From IMG/VR virus record IMGVR_UViG_3300042868_009961, positions 1 to 54,895 of that record: 54,895 nt of DNA; one strand, written 5' to 3'. The notes beneath the pieces are model-generated. The model was not told the DNA's origin. It made no database searches and saw only the letters and a list, made by a program, of their open reading frames with translations. Position numbers and translations under genes: made by a program. Shown here piece after piece: positions 37,671 through 45,834 of this stretch (position 1 is the first letter of the stretch; every line of letters starts with the position of its first letter). Source of the stretch: a virus.

Positions 37671-38270
37671 ATGAAAACACTTGCCGACTATATATTGTTA
37701 TTAAAAGGCGCAATGCCACTTGATATGTGTGAGGCATTGATTACGAGATATGATTCAATATCAAAAAATGATCCTTTAAAGGTACATCGTAAAAATAAAA
37801 TCCTTGATTTTGAAGAGATTAACATGCTTGATCATCCTGGATTTGAAGAGTTTAGGGTTCCAATGATGACGTTGATGAGAGCAGTCAATAAACACTATCT
37901 TGAAAAAACGTGTAATATTTTAAAGGATCGTTTACCGTGTTATGAACCTCTACAAGATTTTGAGGCGCCACGAATAAAACGTTATGAGCCTGGAACTGGG
38001 CTCTTTGATTGGCACACTGATCATTGTGATGTTCCATCAAGTAAACGTGCAGTTGTAATGTTTTGGTATCTTAACGACGTTGCAGAAGGGGGTGAAACGT
38101 TATTTGATATTGGCACAGAAATTGCGATAAAACCTGAAGCTGGTAATGTGCTCTGTTTTCCACCTTATTATATGTATCCACATAAGGGTGCAACTCCAAT
38201 CTCTAACCCAAAGTATGTAATTTCATCATATGTCTGGCTTCCACAGAAGTATGGAAATTCTTGCGATTAA
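37671..38270 (+). CDS. 2OG-Fe(II) oxygenase, prolyl 4-hydroxylase-like
   Basis: The 199-aa protein has the iron ligands H-x-D in FDWHTDHCD and the distal H in MYPHKGATP, with the 2-oxoglutarate-binding segment YVISSYVW and GGETLFD between. This is the P4H-like fold common in environmental T4-like phages. Protein hydroxylation is typical, but acting on a DNA base or another target cannot be excluded. Confidence 0.85.
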   Translation: MKTLADYILLLKGAMPLDMCEALITRYDSISKNDPLKVHRKNKILDFEEINMLDHPGFEEFRVPMMTLMRAVNKHYLEKTCNILKDRLPCYEPLQDFEAPRIKRYEPGTGLFDWHTDHCDVPSSKRAVVMFWYLNDVAEGGETLFDIGTEIAIKPEAGNVLCFPPYYMYPHKGATPISNPKYVISSYVWLPQKYGNSCD

Positions 38271-38275
38271 AATTT

Positions 38276-38578
38276 ATGCCGAGCGAAATATCTGACTATA
38301 TATTTGTAGATGACCCTACAAATAACAAAGTGTATGCAATACAACTTGTTAGTGGGCCGTATGTAGATACCATCTATAAGTATGCAAATATAAAAATAAA
38401 TGAAGACACAGAAAAAGAAATGTGTACATTATCGTATGCATATAATATAATGTCTACTCCAACTGGATGCGATAAAGAAACATTGCATTCTGATGCAGAT
38501 TTTAAAAACTATATCGGAGACGTATTATCTGATATACTTTCAAACCAAGAATATAAAATAGGAAACCATGGAGAATAA
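38276..38578 (+). CDS. T4-type hypothetical between uvsX and gp41
   Basis: A 100-aa acidic protein (DYIFVDDPTNNKVYAIQL, CTLSYAYNIMSTPTG). A gene of similar size and position lies between uvsX and 41 in environmental T4-like phages. I use ATG 38276; a TTG at 38261 overlaps the oxygenase. It overlaps gp41 by 11 bases. Confidence 0.6.
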   Translation: MPSEISDYIFVDDPTNNKVYAIQLVSGPYVDTIYKYANIKINEDTEKEMCTLSYAYNIMSTPTGCDKETLHSDADFKNYIGDVLSDILSNQEYKIGNHGE

Positions 38579-39956
38579 TCTTCAAGACATCATAATTAAA
38601 AATCTAGTCAATAACGAAGCATTTTGTCGTAAAACCCTACCACACTTAAAACCCGAATATTTTGAAGGACATCATAAGGCGATATATGGTCTTATATTGC
38701 AGTTTATAACAAAGTATAATAAACTCCCAAATTCATCATCGTTAGCAATTGAATTTCAGCAGTCCGAACATACTCGTCGTACAGACGCAGGCGCAATTGC
38801 ACAATCAATCTCAACGTTAAATGAAAATTTTTCAGTTGAGCATGAATGGTTACTTGTTCAAACTGAAAAGTGGTGTAAAGATCGGGCGGTTCATCTTGCT
38901 ATTATTGAAGCGGTTTCTATTATTGATGGCAAGTCTCCTGACAAAGCAGAAGGAGCAATTCCAAGTATACTTAGTAAGGCACTAAGCGTAACATTTGATA
39001 CAAACGTTGGGCATGATTATCTTGAAAACGTAGATGGTCGCTATGAGTTTTATCACAAGACAGAAGATAAAATTCCCTTTGACTTGGATATGTTTAATAC
39101 AATTACTGGCGGAGGCATTCCACGTAAGACGCTAAACATTATTCTCGCTGGTACAGGTTGCGGCAAGAGTTTAGGCATGTGTCACATGGCTGCTGCTGCT
39201 CTTGCCCAAGGGCGAAATGTCTTGTATATTACTCTTGAAATGGCAGAAGAGCGTATTGCAGAACGTATTGATGCTAATTTGCTTGATATACGAATTGATA
39301 AAATCAAAGACCTGTCTCAACGCGAATTTCATTCTCGTGTAGAGGACATCTCTAAACGCACTCATGGAAAACTTATTGTGAAGGAATATCCAACTGCAGC
39401 GGCACATGTTGGTCACTTTAGAGCACTGCTGCTCGAATTAAAACTTAAAAAGAAGTTTGAACCCGATATCATATATGTAGATTATCTTAATATTTGTGCA
39501 TCTTCACGTGTTAAAGGATTAAGCGGTAGCATCAACACCTATAGTTTTATCAAGAGTATTGCTGAGGAGCTTCGTGGTCTTGCTGTAGAGTTTAATGTTC
39601 CAATCTGGAGTGCCACTCAGGTCACTCGCGGAGGATTTAATAATTCAGATGTAGAAATTACTGACACCTCAGAATCGTTTGGACTTCCCGCAACGGCCGA
39701 TTTGATGCTTGCATTTATTCGAACTGAACAACTTGACAAAATGAATCAGATTATGGTTAAGCAACTCAAGAATCGTTATAATGATCCAACAAGCAATAAA
39801 CGATTTACTATTGGAATTGATCTTTCCAAGATGAGACTATATGATATTTCAGATCCTATGGCAAATATTACCAATGATGGTGATAGTTCTCCAGTAGTAA
39901 GCACTCCATTTAATAGTCAACGAAAAAATAGAGACTATAGTAGCATAAACGTGTAA
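38568..39956 (+). CDS. gp41: Replicative DNA helicase gp41 (DnaB type)
   Basis: gp41 is the hexameric 5'-3' helicase of the replication fork. The 462-aa protein (T4: 475) has an N-terminal DnaB-like helical domain, Walker A AGTGCGKS near 195-202, YITLEMAEERIAERID, Walker B IIYVDYLNI and the WSATQVTR motif. The last codons lie inside an inverted repeat containing late promoters of the next gene. Confidence 0.95.
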   Translation: MENNLQDIIIKNLVNNEAFCRKTLPHLKPEYFEGHHKAIYGLILQFITKYNKLPNSSSLAIEFQQSEHTRRTDAGAIAQSISTLNENFSVEHEWLLVQTEKWCKDRAVHLAIIEAVSIIDGKSPDKAEGAIPSILSKALSVTFDTNVGHDYLENVDGRYEFYHKTEDKIPFDLDMFNTITGGGIPRKTLNIILAGTGCGKSLGMCHMAAAALAQGRNVLYITLEMAEERIAERIDANLLDIRIDKIKDLSQREFHSRVEDISKRTHGKLIVKEYPTAAAHVGHFRALLLELKLKKKFEPDIIYVDYLNICASSRVKGLSGSINTYSFIKSIAEELRGLAVEFNVPIWSATQVTRGGFNNSDVEITDTSESFGLPATADLMLAFIRTEQLDKMNQIMVKQLKNRYNDPTSNKRFTIGIDLSKMRLYDISDPMANITNDGDSSPVVSTPFNSQRKNRDYSSINV

Positions 39957-39993
39957 TTATATAAATAATACATAAATTATTTTATAAATACAC
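39951..39993 (+). promoter_or_regulatory. Tandem late promoters inside a long inverted repeat
   Basis: TATAAATA occurs at 39960-39967 and 39983-39990. Arms 39951-39969 and 39976-39993 pair over 17 positions with one mismatch (56/88) and one bulge (62). The second promoter predicts +1 at 39996, one base before ATG 39997. Read-through RNA from gp41 would carry the hairpin; RNA from the second promoter would not. Confidence 0.65.
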
Positions 39994-39996
39994 TAT

Positions 39997-41529
39997 ATGT
40001 CACGACTAACCGAATTTAAACGTTACCTAACAGAGGCGCTCTCTACATCATCTGTAGAAAAAGCAGCATTCATCATTCAACGCTACCTTAAGAAAAAGAC
40101 TGGTACTACATTTTTTAAATATCCTGGATTAGAAAAATACAAGAATTCTAATGGCACTGGTTTTGGACTACGTCTCTATACTACAAAGCGCAACCAAAGT
40201 ATTCGTTTTAACTGGACTCAAAGCTCGCTCGCGGGTCTAAATAACTTAACATCTATTGATTACTGGAATGGTAAGAGCCCAACTCCATTTCATATTGAAT
40301 TTGATCAGAGTGTCTCTCTTGTAAAGACATTGCCAATTGTTGCTGATATTATAATTGCAGGCACTGTTGAACTTGGCAAGATTATGTCTATGCCTGACGA
40401 GGTGCCACTCTATGAAGGAGTGCTAAATGAAGCACGTAGCAGTCATGACTTTGAAGCTATTTTTGATGAGATTGCTGACTATCTTGTTGACCCAAACTTT
40501 GTAAAAAGTAAGATTTACAGCATGTACGGCATTCCTGGAGTCAAGATTTTTGACGCTCTTTCGGCAGCATATCCAAACTATATTGAAAAGCAAGGCATCA
40601 AGTATGTTTGGGTCGGCAAGGCAAAAGACTTAAAGCAAATCAAAGCTGAAAAGGGAAAGATTATGGCTCGTATTGGAGTCGTAGCCGGTGTCGTTTCTAA
40701 AGGTGCTGCTAAAGAAAAATACAGTTATTCTCCGGAAGTAGAACAAATTGAAGCAGATCGTGAGCGCCTATCATTTGAAGCTCAGCTAAAAGATCTTGAA
40801 AACCTAGTTAAACTCACTGTTAGCGGCGCATCAAATGCGCTCTTTGTTTCTGGTAAGGGTGGAGTTGGTAAAACTCATACAACTGAAAAGATACTTGCTG
40901 ATATGGGACTGCGCGATGGCAATGGTTATTTTAAAAATACCGGTTCCGCAAGTGCTGCTGGTCTCTATTCATTGTTGTTCCGTTACAAAAATGATATTGT
41001 TTTCTTTGATGACAGTGACGACGCACTTGGCGATCAGGAAGCTCGTAACCTATTAAAGGCTGCTACTGACACCAAAAAGATTCGTAAACTTGTTTGGAAT
41101 AAAATGGGTAAAAATGTTGTCGATCCTGAAAACGACATGAGTGATGACGAAATTATTGATCAAGGATTGATTCCTCGTTACTTTGAATTTACTGGTAAAA
41201 TTATCTTTATCTCAAACCTTAACCTTGACAAACTTGATCCAGATGGTGCACTACGTACACGTGCTTTTATCATCAACATCGATCCTACTGAAGTTGAAAT
41301 CTATGACTTTATGGAAAAGATTGTAGGAGATATGAAGCTTGAAGACGGTCTTTCACTTGATCAAAAAGCTCGTTTGCATGTTGTTGATTTGCTTCGTAAA
41401 GGCAAAAGCAAACAGAGTGCTAACCTTCGTAAACTATCACGCGGCTTAAATATGGCAGCAGGCGCACTTGCTGCCGGCGTTGAAGTATCTGATGGTGACC
41501 TTGCTCGTATGATCGAGTCCTACGCATAA
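39997..41529 (+). CDS. P-loop ATPase with capsid-targeting start
   Basis: The 510-aa late protein begins SRLTEFKRYLTEALST, matching the T4 capsid-targeting peptide with a gp21-type cleavage site (L-T-E then A). Walker A is GKGGVGKT near residue 289, Walker B DIVFFDDSDD near 330, then a sensor-like KIIFISNLNLD. The first 250 residues are unique, with an inner LYEGVLNEA stretch. Homologues exist in environmental T4-like phages without known function. An injected motor or DNA-remodelling ATPase would fit. Confidence 0.7.
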   Translation: MSRLTEFKRYLTEALSTSSVEKAAFIIQRYLKKKTGTTFFKYPGLEKYKNSNGTGFGLRLYTTKRNQSIRFNWTQSSLAGLNNLTSIDYWNGKSPTPFHIEFDQSVSLVKTLPIVADIIIAGTVELGKIMSMPDEVPLYEGVLNEARSSHDFEAIFDEIADYLVDPNFVKSKIYSMYGIPGVKIFDALSAAYPNYIEKQGIKYVWVGKAKDLKQIKAEKGKIMARIGVVAGVVSKGAAKEKYSYSPEVEQIEADRERLSFEAQLKDLENLVKLTVSGASNALFVSGKGGVGKTHTTEKILADMGLRDGNGYFKNTGSASAAGLYSLLFRYKNDIVFFDDSDDALGDQEARNLLKAATDTKKIRKLVWNKMGKNVVDPENDMSDDEIIDQGLIPRYFEFTGKIIFISNLNLDKLDPDGALRTRAFIINIDPTEVEIYDFMEKIVGDMKLEDGLSLDQKARLHVVDLLRKGKSKQSANLRKLSRGLNMAAGALAAGVEVSDGDLARMIESYA

Positions 41530-41543
41530 AATAAACTAAAAAA

Positions 41544-42086
41544 ATGGAAAACAAACATCTAATTGAAGCTGCTAGAAATATTCTAGAAAATAATACTGTC
41601 GATACCACTTCAAGTGATACACAACTTATAGAAGAAATCGTTCGTGGTATAGTTGAGGAAAAACAAGAAATTAATGAAATTGCTGGCTTAGCACACGAAG
41701 CAATGGAAAATTTAATTTCGATCGCAACTCAACAGCTTGGAAGCGGTGCATCTATGGCACAAATAAAAGCTCTCGCTGCAACTTATGCTGTATTAGCTTA
41801 TGTAGGACCGATAGTTGTATTTTCCATTATTGCCCGAGGCATTAAAAGTACTGTTAATAGTGTAGTTGAACCATTTACTGGGATATGGAATGCTATTAAA
41901 GGAAAATATACACTTAAACCAGACGAAGTAGAAACTGCGGCAAATAATGTAAAGTCATTGCTTGACAAAAACCAAAAGAGCAAAATTACTGGATTAACCA
42001 ATTCTATGAAAAAAAGCATAGCAGATAAAGATTGGGAAAGCGCACAGGTTGCAGCAGACGAAATCTATAAACTCATTAAAAAATAA
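41544..42086 (+). CDS. Late hypothetical protein with hydrophobic segment
   Basis: A 180-aa protein, MENKHLIEAARNILEN at the start, an acidic helix (LIEEIVRGIVEEKQEINEI), a hydrophobic stretch (AATYAVLAYVGPIVVFSII, residues 76-96) and a charged end (KDWESAQVAADEIYKL). No family recognised. It ends before a strong terminator. Confidence 0.6.
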   Translation: MENKHLIEAARNILENNTVDTTSSDTQLIEEIVRGIVEEKQEINEIAGLAHEAMENLISIATQQLGSGASMAQIKALAATYAVLAYVGPIVVFSIIARGIKSTVNSVVEPFTGIWNAIKGKYTLKPDEVETAANNVKSLLDKNQKSKITGLTNSMKKSIADKDWESAQVAADEIYKLIKK

Positions 42087-42116
42087 TTTATCTCTATTAT
42101 AACCTTTAAAAATATG

Positions 42117-42147
42117 CTGGGATCCTAAAACTAGGATCCCAGTTTTT
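42117..42147 (+). terminator. Strong rho-independent terminator
   Basis: A perfect 11-bp stem (CTGGGATCCTA, 42117-42127, with 42132-42142), a 4-nt loop AAAC and a T-run to 42147. It closes the 39997-42086 transcript. Confidence 0.9.
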
Positions 42148-42149
42148 CT

Positions 42150-42157
42150 TATAAGTA
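42150..42157 (+). promoter_or_regulatory. Variant late promoter TATAAGTA
   Basis: One mismatch from the late consensus, directly after the terminator T-run. The predicted leader before ATG 42165 is about 2 nt. Confidence 0.45.
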
Positions 42158-42164
42158 TTGTTGT

Positions 42165-42614
42165 ATGATCTGTATAAAGGTATATGGTTCAAACAGCGAT
42201 AAACGATTAAAACGTTTGTTGCATGATGTTTCACACTTTTACCTAAAACAATTGCTTCCACGAAAACGTAATATACGTATAAAGATACAACTCGTAAAAG
42301 GATTGGTTGAAAGTGAAAAAGTATTTGGAGACTGCTATCAGTGCTACAAAGATGATCCGGACGAAGACTATATTATTAGACTGCATCATGACGAATCCTA
42401 TCATGCTATTATGGTAGTACTTGCCCACGAATTTGTACATCTAAAACAATACGACAGAAACGAGTTATGTTTCTATGCAAAAAATCCAAATGCTGCCCGC
42501 TGGAAGGGCAAGATATACAAAGACTATGACTATGAAAAGTCACCATGGGAAATAGAAGCAGATTCTAAAGAACTAGAACTCTATCATTCTTATATAGAAT
42601 ATAAAAAATTATAA
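42165..42614 (+). CDS. SprT-like zinc metallopeptidase
   Basis: The 149-aa protein has H88-E-F-V-H92 in VVLAHEFVHLKQY, RWKGKIYKDYDY and SPWEIEADSKE, whose Glu would be the third ligand. This WKGK...PWE.EA order is typical of SprT-like or minigluzincin peptidases of T4-like phages. A late promoter suggests late action, perhaps on virion or DNA-bound proteins. Confidence 0.75.
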   Translation: MICIKVYGSNSDKRLKRLLHDVSHFYLKQLLPRKRNIRIKIQLVKGLVESEKVFGDCYQCYKDDPDEDYIIRLHHDESYHAIMVVLAHEFVHLKQYDRNELCFYAKNPNAARWKGKIYKDYDYEKSPWEIEADSKELELYHSYIEYKKL

Positions 42615-42617
42615 ATA
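42610..42617 (+). promoter_or_regulatory. Late promoter TATAAATA with one-base leader
   Basis: An exact match overlapping the stop of the SprT-like gene. Predicted +1 is 42623, one base before ATG 42624. Confidence 0.65.
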
Positions 42618-42623
42618 GACAAT

Positions 42624-43424
42624 ATGGCAGCATCAGAAGGAGTAGATTTAGAATGGGCAATTGTTGAAACTATTAATGGGTCAATTCCATCTAGAACATA
42701 TTCAGATAAAATTAAAAAACAAGCTCAACAGTGCGTTGATCATATACGCGCATACGCAAAGAAAGCTCCGGTTGTTGCATGGCATTCCGATGATCCAAAA
42801 AATCCAGTTGGTAGAGGAATATCTGCCAATCCAGAACCAAAAACTGATATAATTTTAAAAATTGGCTCGAGAGTGTTTTATGTATCTGTTAAAATGGCTG
42901 GAGGAGTTCAACTGGCATCTGGTCAAGGAAATAGTACTGCTGACTTATTTGAAGCCGCTGCATCACAAATTAAAAATGCAAATAAAAGCAAAGTACTTAA
43001 ATCCATAATTAAAGAGTTGAGAGTACTGCCAACTAGAATGCTAGCAGAAAGCAATTTATCACGTATAAAGTCAGAAGGATCTAATAAAATAATTGCAGAG
43101 TTTATAAAGGGTGGAAAAATTATAACTGATAAAAGCTATGATTTATGGTTAAAAAATAATAAGCCAAAATTATTAAATGATCTTTTACAATATTTAGATA
43201 AAGATGGTGATTTCAAACTCGCTTTAATTAAGGAGAGTATGTCTGGACAAATTACTCTAAAAAGTTTTAAAGGAGCTGCAGCTGACAGTATTATCAGTCC
43301 TAAAGGATTTTTTATGATAGATGATTCATATGTAAAAAGTATTTTTAATAAAATCAAATTTGATATACGCGGCAAATCTAGATCAGGAATTACGGGTATT
43401 GCGTTTAGGATAGATCTTAAATAA
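42624..43424 (+). CDS. Late protein with possible PD-(D/E)XK-like core
   Basis: The 266-aa protein has NPEPKTD75-IIL, a strand RVFYVS88-V-K90 and GVQLASGQGNSTADLFEAA, which together look like a restriction-endonuclease-type core in which Ser replaces the usual acidic residue of (D/E)xK. The rest is Lys-rich and helical. No close family is recognised, so the nuclease idea is tentative. Confidence 0.55.
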   Translation: MAASEGVDLEWAIVETINGSIPSRTYSDKIKKQAQQCVDHIRAYAKKAPVVAWHSDDPKNPVGRGISANPEPKTDIILKIGSRVFYVSVKMAGGVQLASGQGNSTADLFEAAASQIKNANKSKVLKSIIKELRVLPTRMLAESNLSRIKSEGSNKIIAEFIKGGKIITDKSYDLWLKNNKPKLLNDLLQYLDKDGDFKLALIKESMSGQITLKSFKGAAADSIISPKGFFMIDDSYVKSIFNKIKFDIRGKSRSGITGIAFRIDLK

Positions 43425-43425
43425 T

Positions 43426-44664
43426 ATGAAAAGCTTTAAACAACACATAACTGAAGCCTCAACGGAAGGTAAAAATTTACATATGGTTCATATTGAGGAT
43501 CAAGTGCTCTATGGCGGTGTAAAGGGCGCTCGTGAAGCAATCATTGCATTACGCAGTATGAGAGACATGTTAGCTGGAAACAGTCCTCAATCATATGACG
43601 TTGCTGCAAAGTTTGATGGAGCACCCGCAATATTTGTTGGAACTGATCCAAGTGATGGAGCATTTTTTGTTGCCAAGAAAGGTATCTTTAATAAAAATCC
43701 AAAAGTCTATAAGAGTGAGCGTGATATTAAGGCTGATACAAGTGGCGACCTTGCAGAAAAATTAACTGTAGCATTTAATGAATTTAAAAAACTAGGCATT
43801 AAAGGAGTATTGCAAGGCGACCTCGCTTACACTCAAAAAGATTTAAAGACAGAACGTTTTGACGGTGTTGAATATCTTACATTTCAACCAAACACAATTG
43901 TCTATGCAATTCCGGCTGACAGCACTCTTGCAAAAACTATAAAGGCATCAAAGATTGGTGTAATGTTTCATACACAATACTCTGGAAATTCATTTGAGAC
44001 CATGAAGGCATCATATGGTTTTGATTCAGGCACTCTTAAAAAGACGTCTGGTGTATGGTTTTCAGACACATACATACGTGATCTTTCAGGCAAAGCTACT
44101 CTAACCGCAAAGGAGACTGAAGAGTTAACAGCGACTCTATCAAAAGCAGGGTCGCTCTTTCAAAAGATTAGTGGTTCAACTCTTCGTGAGATCGAGTCAG
44201 ATCAATCACTTGCACAGACTCTTGAAACATTCAACAACACACTCGTGCGACGCGGTGAAACTATAATCGATACCTCTGCTCATGTTCGCAATCTTCTTGC
44301 ATGGATAAATGACAAATATGCAAAAGACATTGAATCTAAAAAGAGTGAAGCTGGCAAAGCAAGTGCGACTGCTAAACGTGATGAGTTTTTAAAGTTTTTC
44401 TCTGACGAAAACAAGAAAAATCTAGAACTTGTCTATGCATTACAAAACGCTATTGTTGAAGCAAAACTTATTATAATACGCAAACTTGAAACACTTAAAA
44501 AGATGTCAACGTTTGTGCGTACTACTGACGGTTTTAGAGTAACAGGGCAGGAAGGCTTTGCTATCAATGATCATATAAAACAAAATGTGGTCAAGCTTGT
44601 CGACCGAATGACCTTCTCTAAGAATAACTTTGATCCAAATATCATCAAAGGATGGGAAAGATGA
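43426..44664 (+). CDS. KxDG-type nucleotidyltransferase-like protein with capsid-targeting start
   Basis: The 412-aa protein begins MKSFKQHITEAS, a capsid-targeting and gp21-cleavage pattern (I-T-E then A). Then come ligase-like motifs: K62-F-D-G65 (motif I), VLQGD132 (III), E376-G-F (IV) and VVK390-L (V). A helical insertion lies at about 200-350. This is the motif order of covalent nucleotidyltransferases (DNA and RNA ligases, capping enzymes). Homologues are annotated as hypothetical in environmental T4-like phages. It could be a packaged nucleic-acid ligase; activity is not shown. Confidence 0.6.
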   Translation: MKSFKQHITEASTEGKNLHMVHIEDQVLYGGVKGAREAIIALRSMRDMLAGNSPQSYDVAAKFDGAPAIFVGTDPSDGAFFVAKKGIFNKNPKVYKSERDIKADTSGDLAEKLTVAFNEFKKLGIKGVLQGDLAYTQKDLKTERFDGVEYLTFQPNTIVYAIPADSTLAKTIKASKIGVMFHTQYSGNSFETMKASYGFDSGTLKKTSGVWFSDTYIRDLSGKATLTAKETEELTATLSKAGSLFQKISGSTLREIESDQSLAQTLETFNNTLVRRGETIIDTSAHVRNLLAWINDKYAKDIESKKSEAGKASATAKRDEFLKFFSDENKKNLELVYALQNAIVEAKLIIIRKLETLKKMSTFVRTTDGFRVTGQEGFAINDHIKQNVVKLVDRMTFSKNNFDPNIIKGWER

Positions 44665-45122
44665 GCGACTTACAGTCATTTAAAACATATCTTGAAAACT
44701 CTGGCTACTATCGTGGACTAGGAGACAGCACTGCTGATAAAAGACGCGCTCAGTTTAATCGTCAAGCTGATTTGTCAGATGATGATCCTGACTCTTATAA
44801 ACCTGCCCCAGGTGATGCCCACGCAAAAACAAAAGTTTCGAAATGGACAAAAGCCTATGCAGACAAATACGGTATGGACGAAGATGAAACTCTTGCCGAG
44901 GCAGAGATTGAAGCTCTTCGTAAAAAGTCAAAAAAAACGGGAATCGCTTATGGCATTCTTAAAAAAGTATTTGATCGTGGTATGGCTGCATGGAAAACTG
45001 GTCATCGTCCCGGCGCATCACAACACCAGTGGGCATATGCTCGTGTCAATAGCTTTATTGTGGGTGGACCTACTCAAAAGACTACAGATGCTGACCTGTG
45101 GGCGCAACATAAGGGTAAATAA
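44661..45122 (+). CDS. DUF5824-like protein with capsid-targeting start
   Basis: The 153-aa protein begins MSDLQSFKTYLENSG. The C-terminal half matches a phage domain of unknown function: ALRKKSKKTGIAYGILKKVF, RGMAAWKTGHRPGASQHQWA, YARVNSFIVGG. The conserved Arg-Pro-Gly and Trp residues suggest a binding site. I use ATG 44661 (ATGA overlap) rather than 44652. Confidence 0.7.
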   Translation: MSDLQSFKTYLENSGYYRGLGDSTADKRRAQFNRQADLSDDDPDSYKPAPGDAHAKTKVSKWTKAYADKYGMDEDETLAEAEIEALRKKSKKTGIAYGILKKVFDRGMAAWKTGHRPGASQHQWAYARVNSFIVGGPTQKTTDADLWAQHKGK

Positions 45123-45123
45123 G

Positions 45124-45131
45124 TATAAATA
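45124..45131 (+). promoter_or_regulatory. Late promoter TATAAATA
   Basis: An exact match two bases after the previous stop. Predicted +1 near 45137, a leader of about 7 nt before ATG 45144. Confidence 0.6.
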
Positions 45132-45143
45132 TATAATCTGCAT

Positions 45144-45830
45144 ATGAAAAAAGAAGTAAGACTCAAAGATCTACTAACAGTTGACCCTACAGATGGCTCA
45201 TATAACTATGATCCGCTCGACATTATGATCACTGCATACAAAAAACGCAAACGAGATTGGATGATCAGTGAAGAGGACCCAGAATGTGAGTGTCCAGCAG
45301 ACTGTGATTGTGATTGTGACTGTCATAACATAGAAGAGTCTGTCTATGATACTATGTCAAAACATGAGTTGAATGCAGAACTTCGTAGAATTAATGACGA
45401 ACTTAAAAAATTAAAGTCTGCTGAAAAAACAAAAGACACACTCAACAAAATAGGAATATTGACTAATGCTCGTGATAGTGTGTTGCAAATGCTAAACGAA
45501 GAAACAATTGTTGAAGTATTAACTATTCAGCAACGTATGGCACGCCGTGCAGCTATGCGTCGACTCAAGAGTCGCATAAAGGTTGGTCGCGAACGGGCAA
45601 AACGCCGTCGCGCATCAAATGAAGTATTAAAAGCTCGTGCACGTCGCGCAGCTCGTAACCAACTAGCTAAACGTTTACTTGGAGGCAAGAGCAAAAGTGA
45701 AGTATCCTATGCTGCACGTTCACGAGTTGAAAAGGCGCTGTCAAAACAAAAAAATCTTATAAATTCTTTAGCAGCAAAGTTATTAACGCAAGTGCGGGCA
45801 AAGGAAGTTGCACGATTTAGAAAAAAATAA
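45144..45830 (+). CDS. Arg-rich late protein with alternating Cys-Asp cluster
   Basis: The 228-aa protein has CECPADCDCDCDCH at about residues 50-63, a coiled coil (ELNAELRRINDELKKLKS) and a very basic C-terminal half (QQRMARRAAMRRLKSRIKVGR, RAKRRRASNEVL). The basic part, starting with IQQRMARR, resembles structural proteins of environmental T4-like phages. It may coat DNA in the head. The Cys-Asp cluster is unusual and may bind metal. Confidence 0.6.
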   Translation: MKKEVRLKDLLTVDPTDGSYNYDPLDIMITAYKKRKRDWMISEEDPECECPADCDCDCDCHNIEESVYDTMSKHELNAELRRINDELKKLKSAEKTKDTLNKIGILTNARDSVLQMLNEETIVEVLTIQQRMARRAAMRRLKSRIKVGRERAKRRRASNEVLKARARRAARNQLAKRLLGGKSKSEVSYAARSRVEKALSKQKNLINSLAAKLLTQVRAKEVARFRKK

Positions 45831-45834
45831 AATT

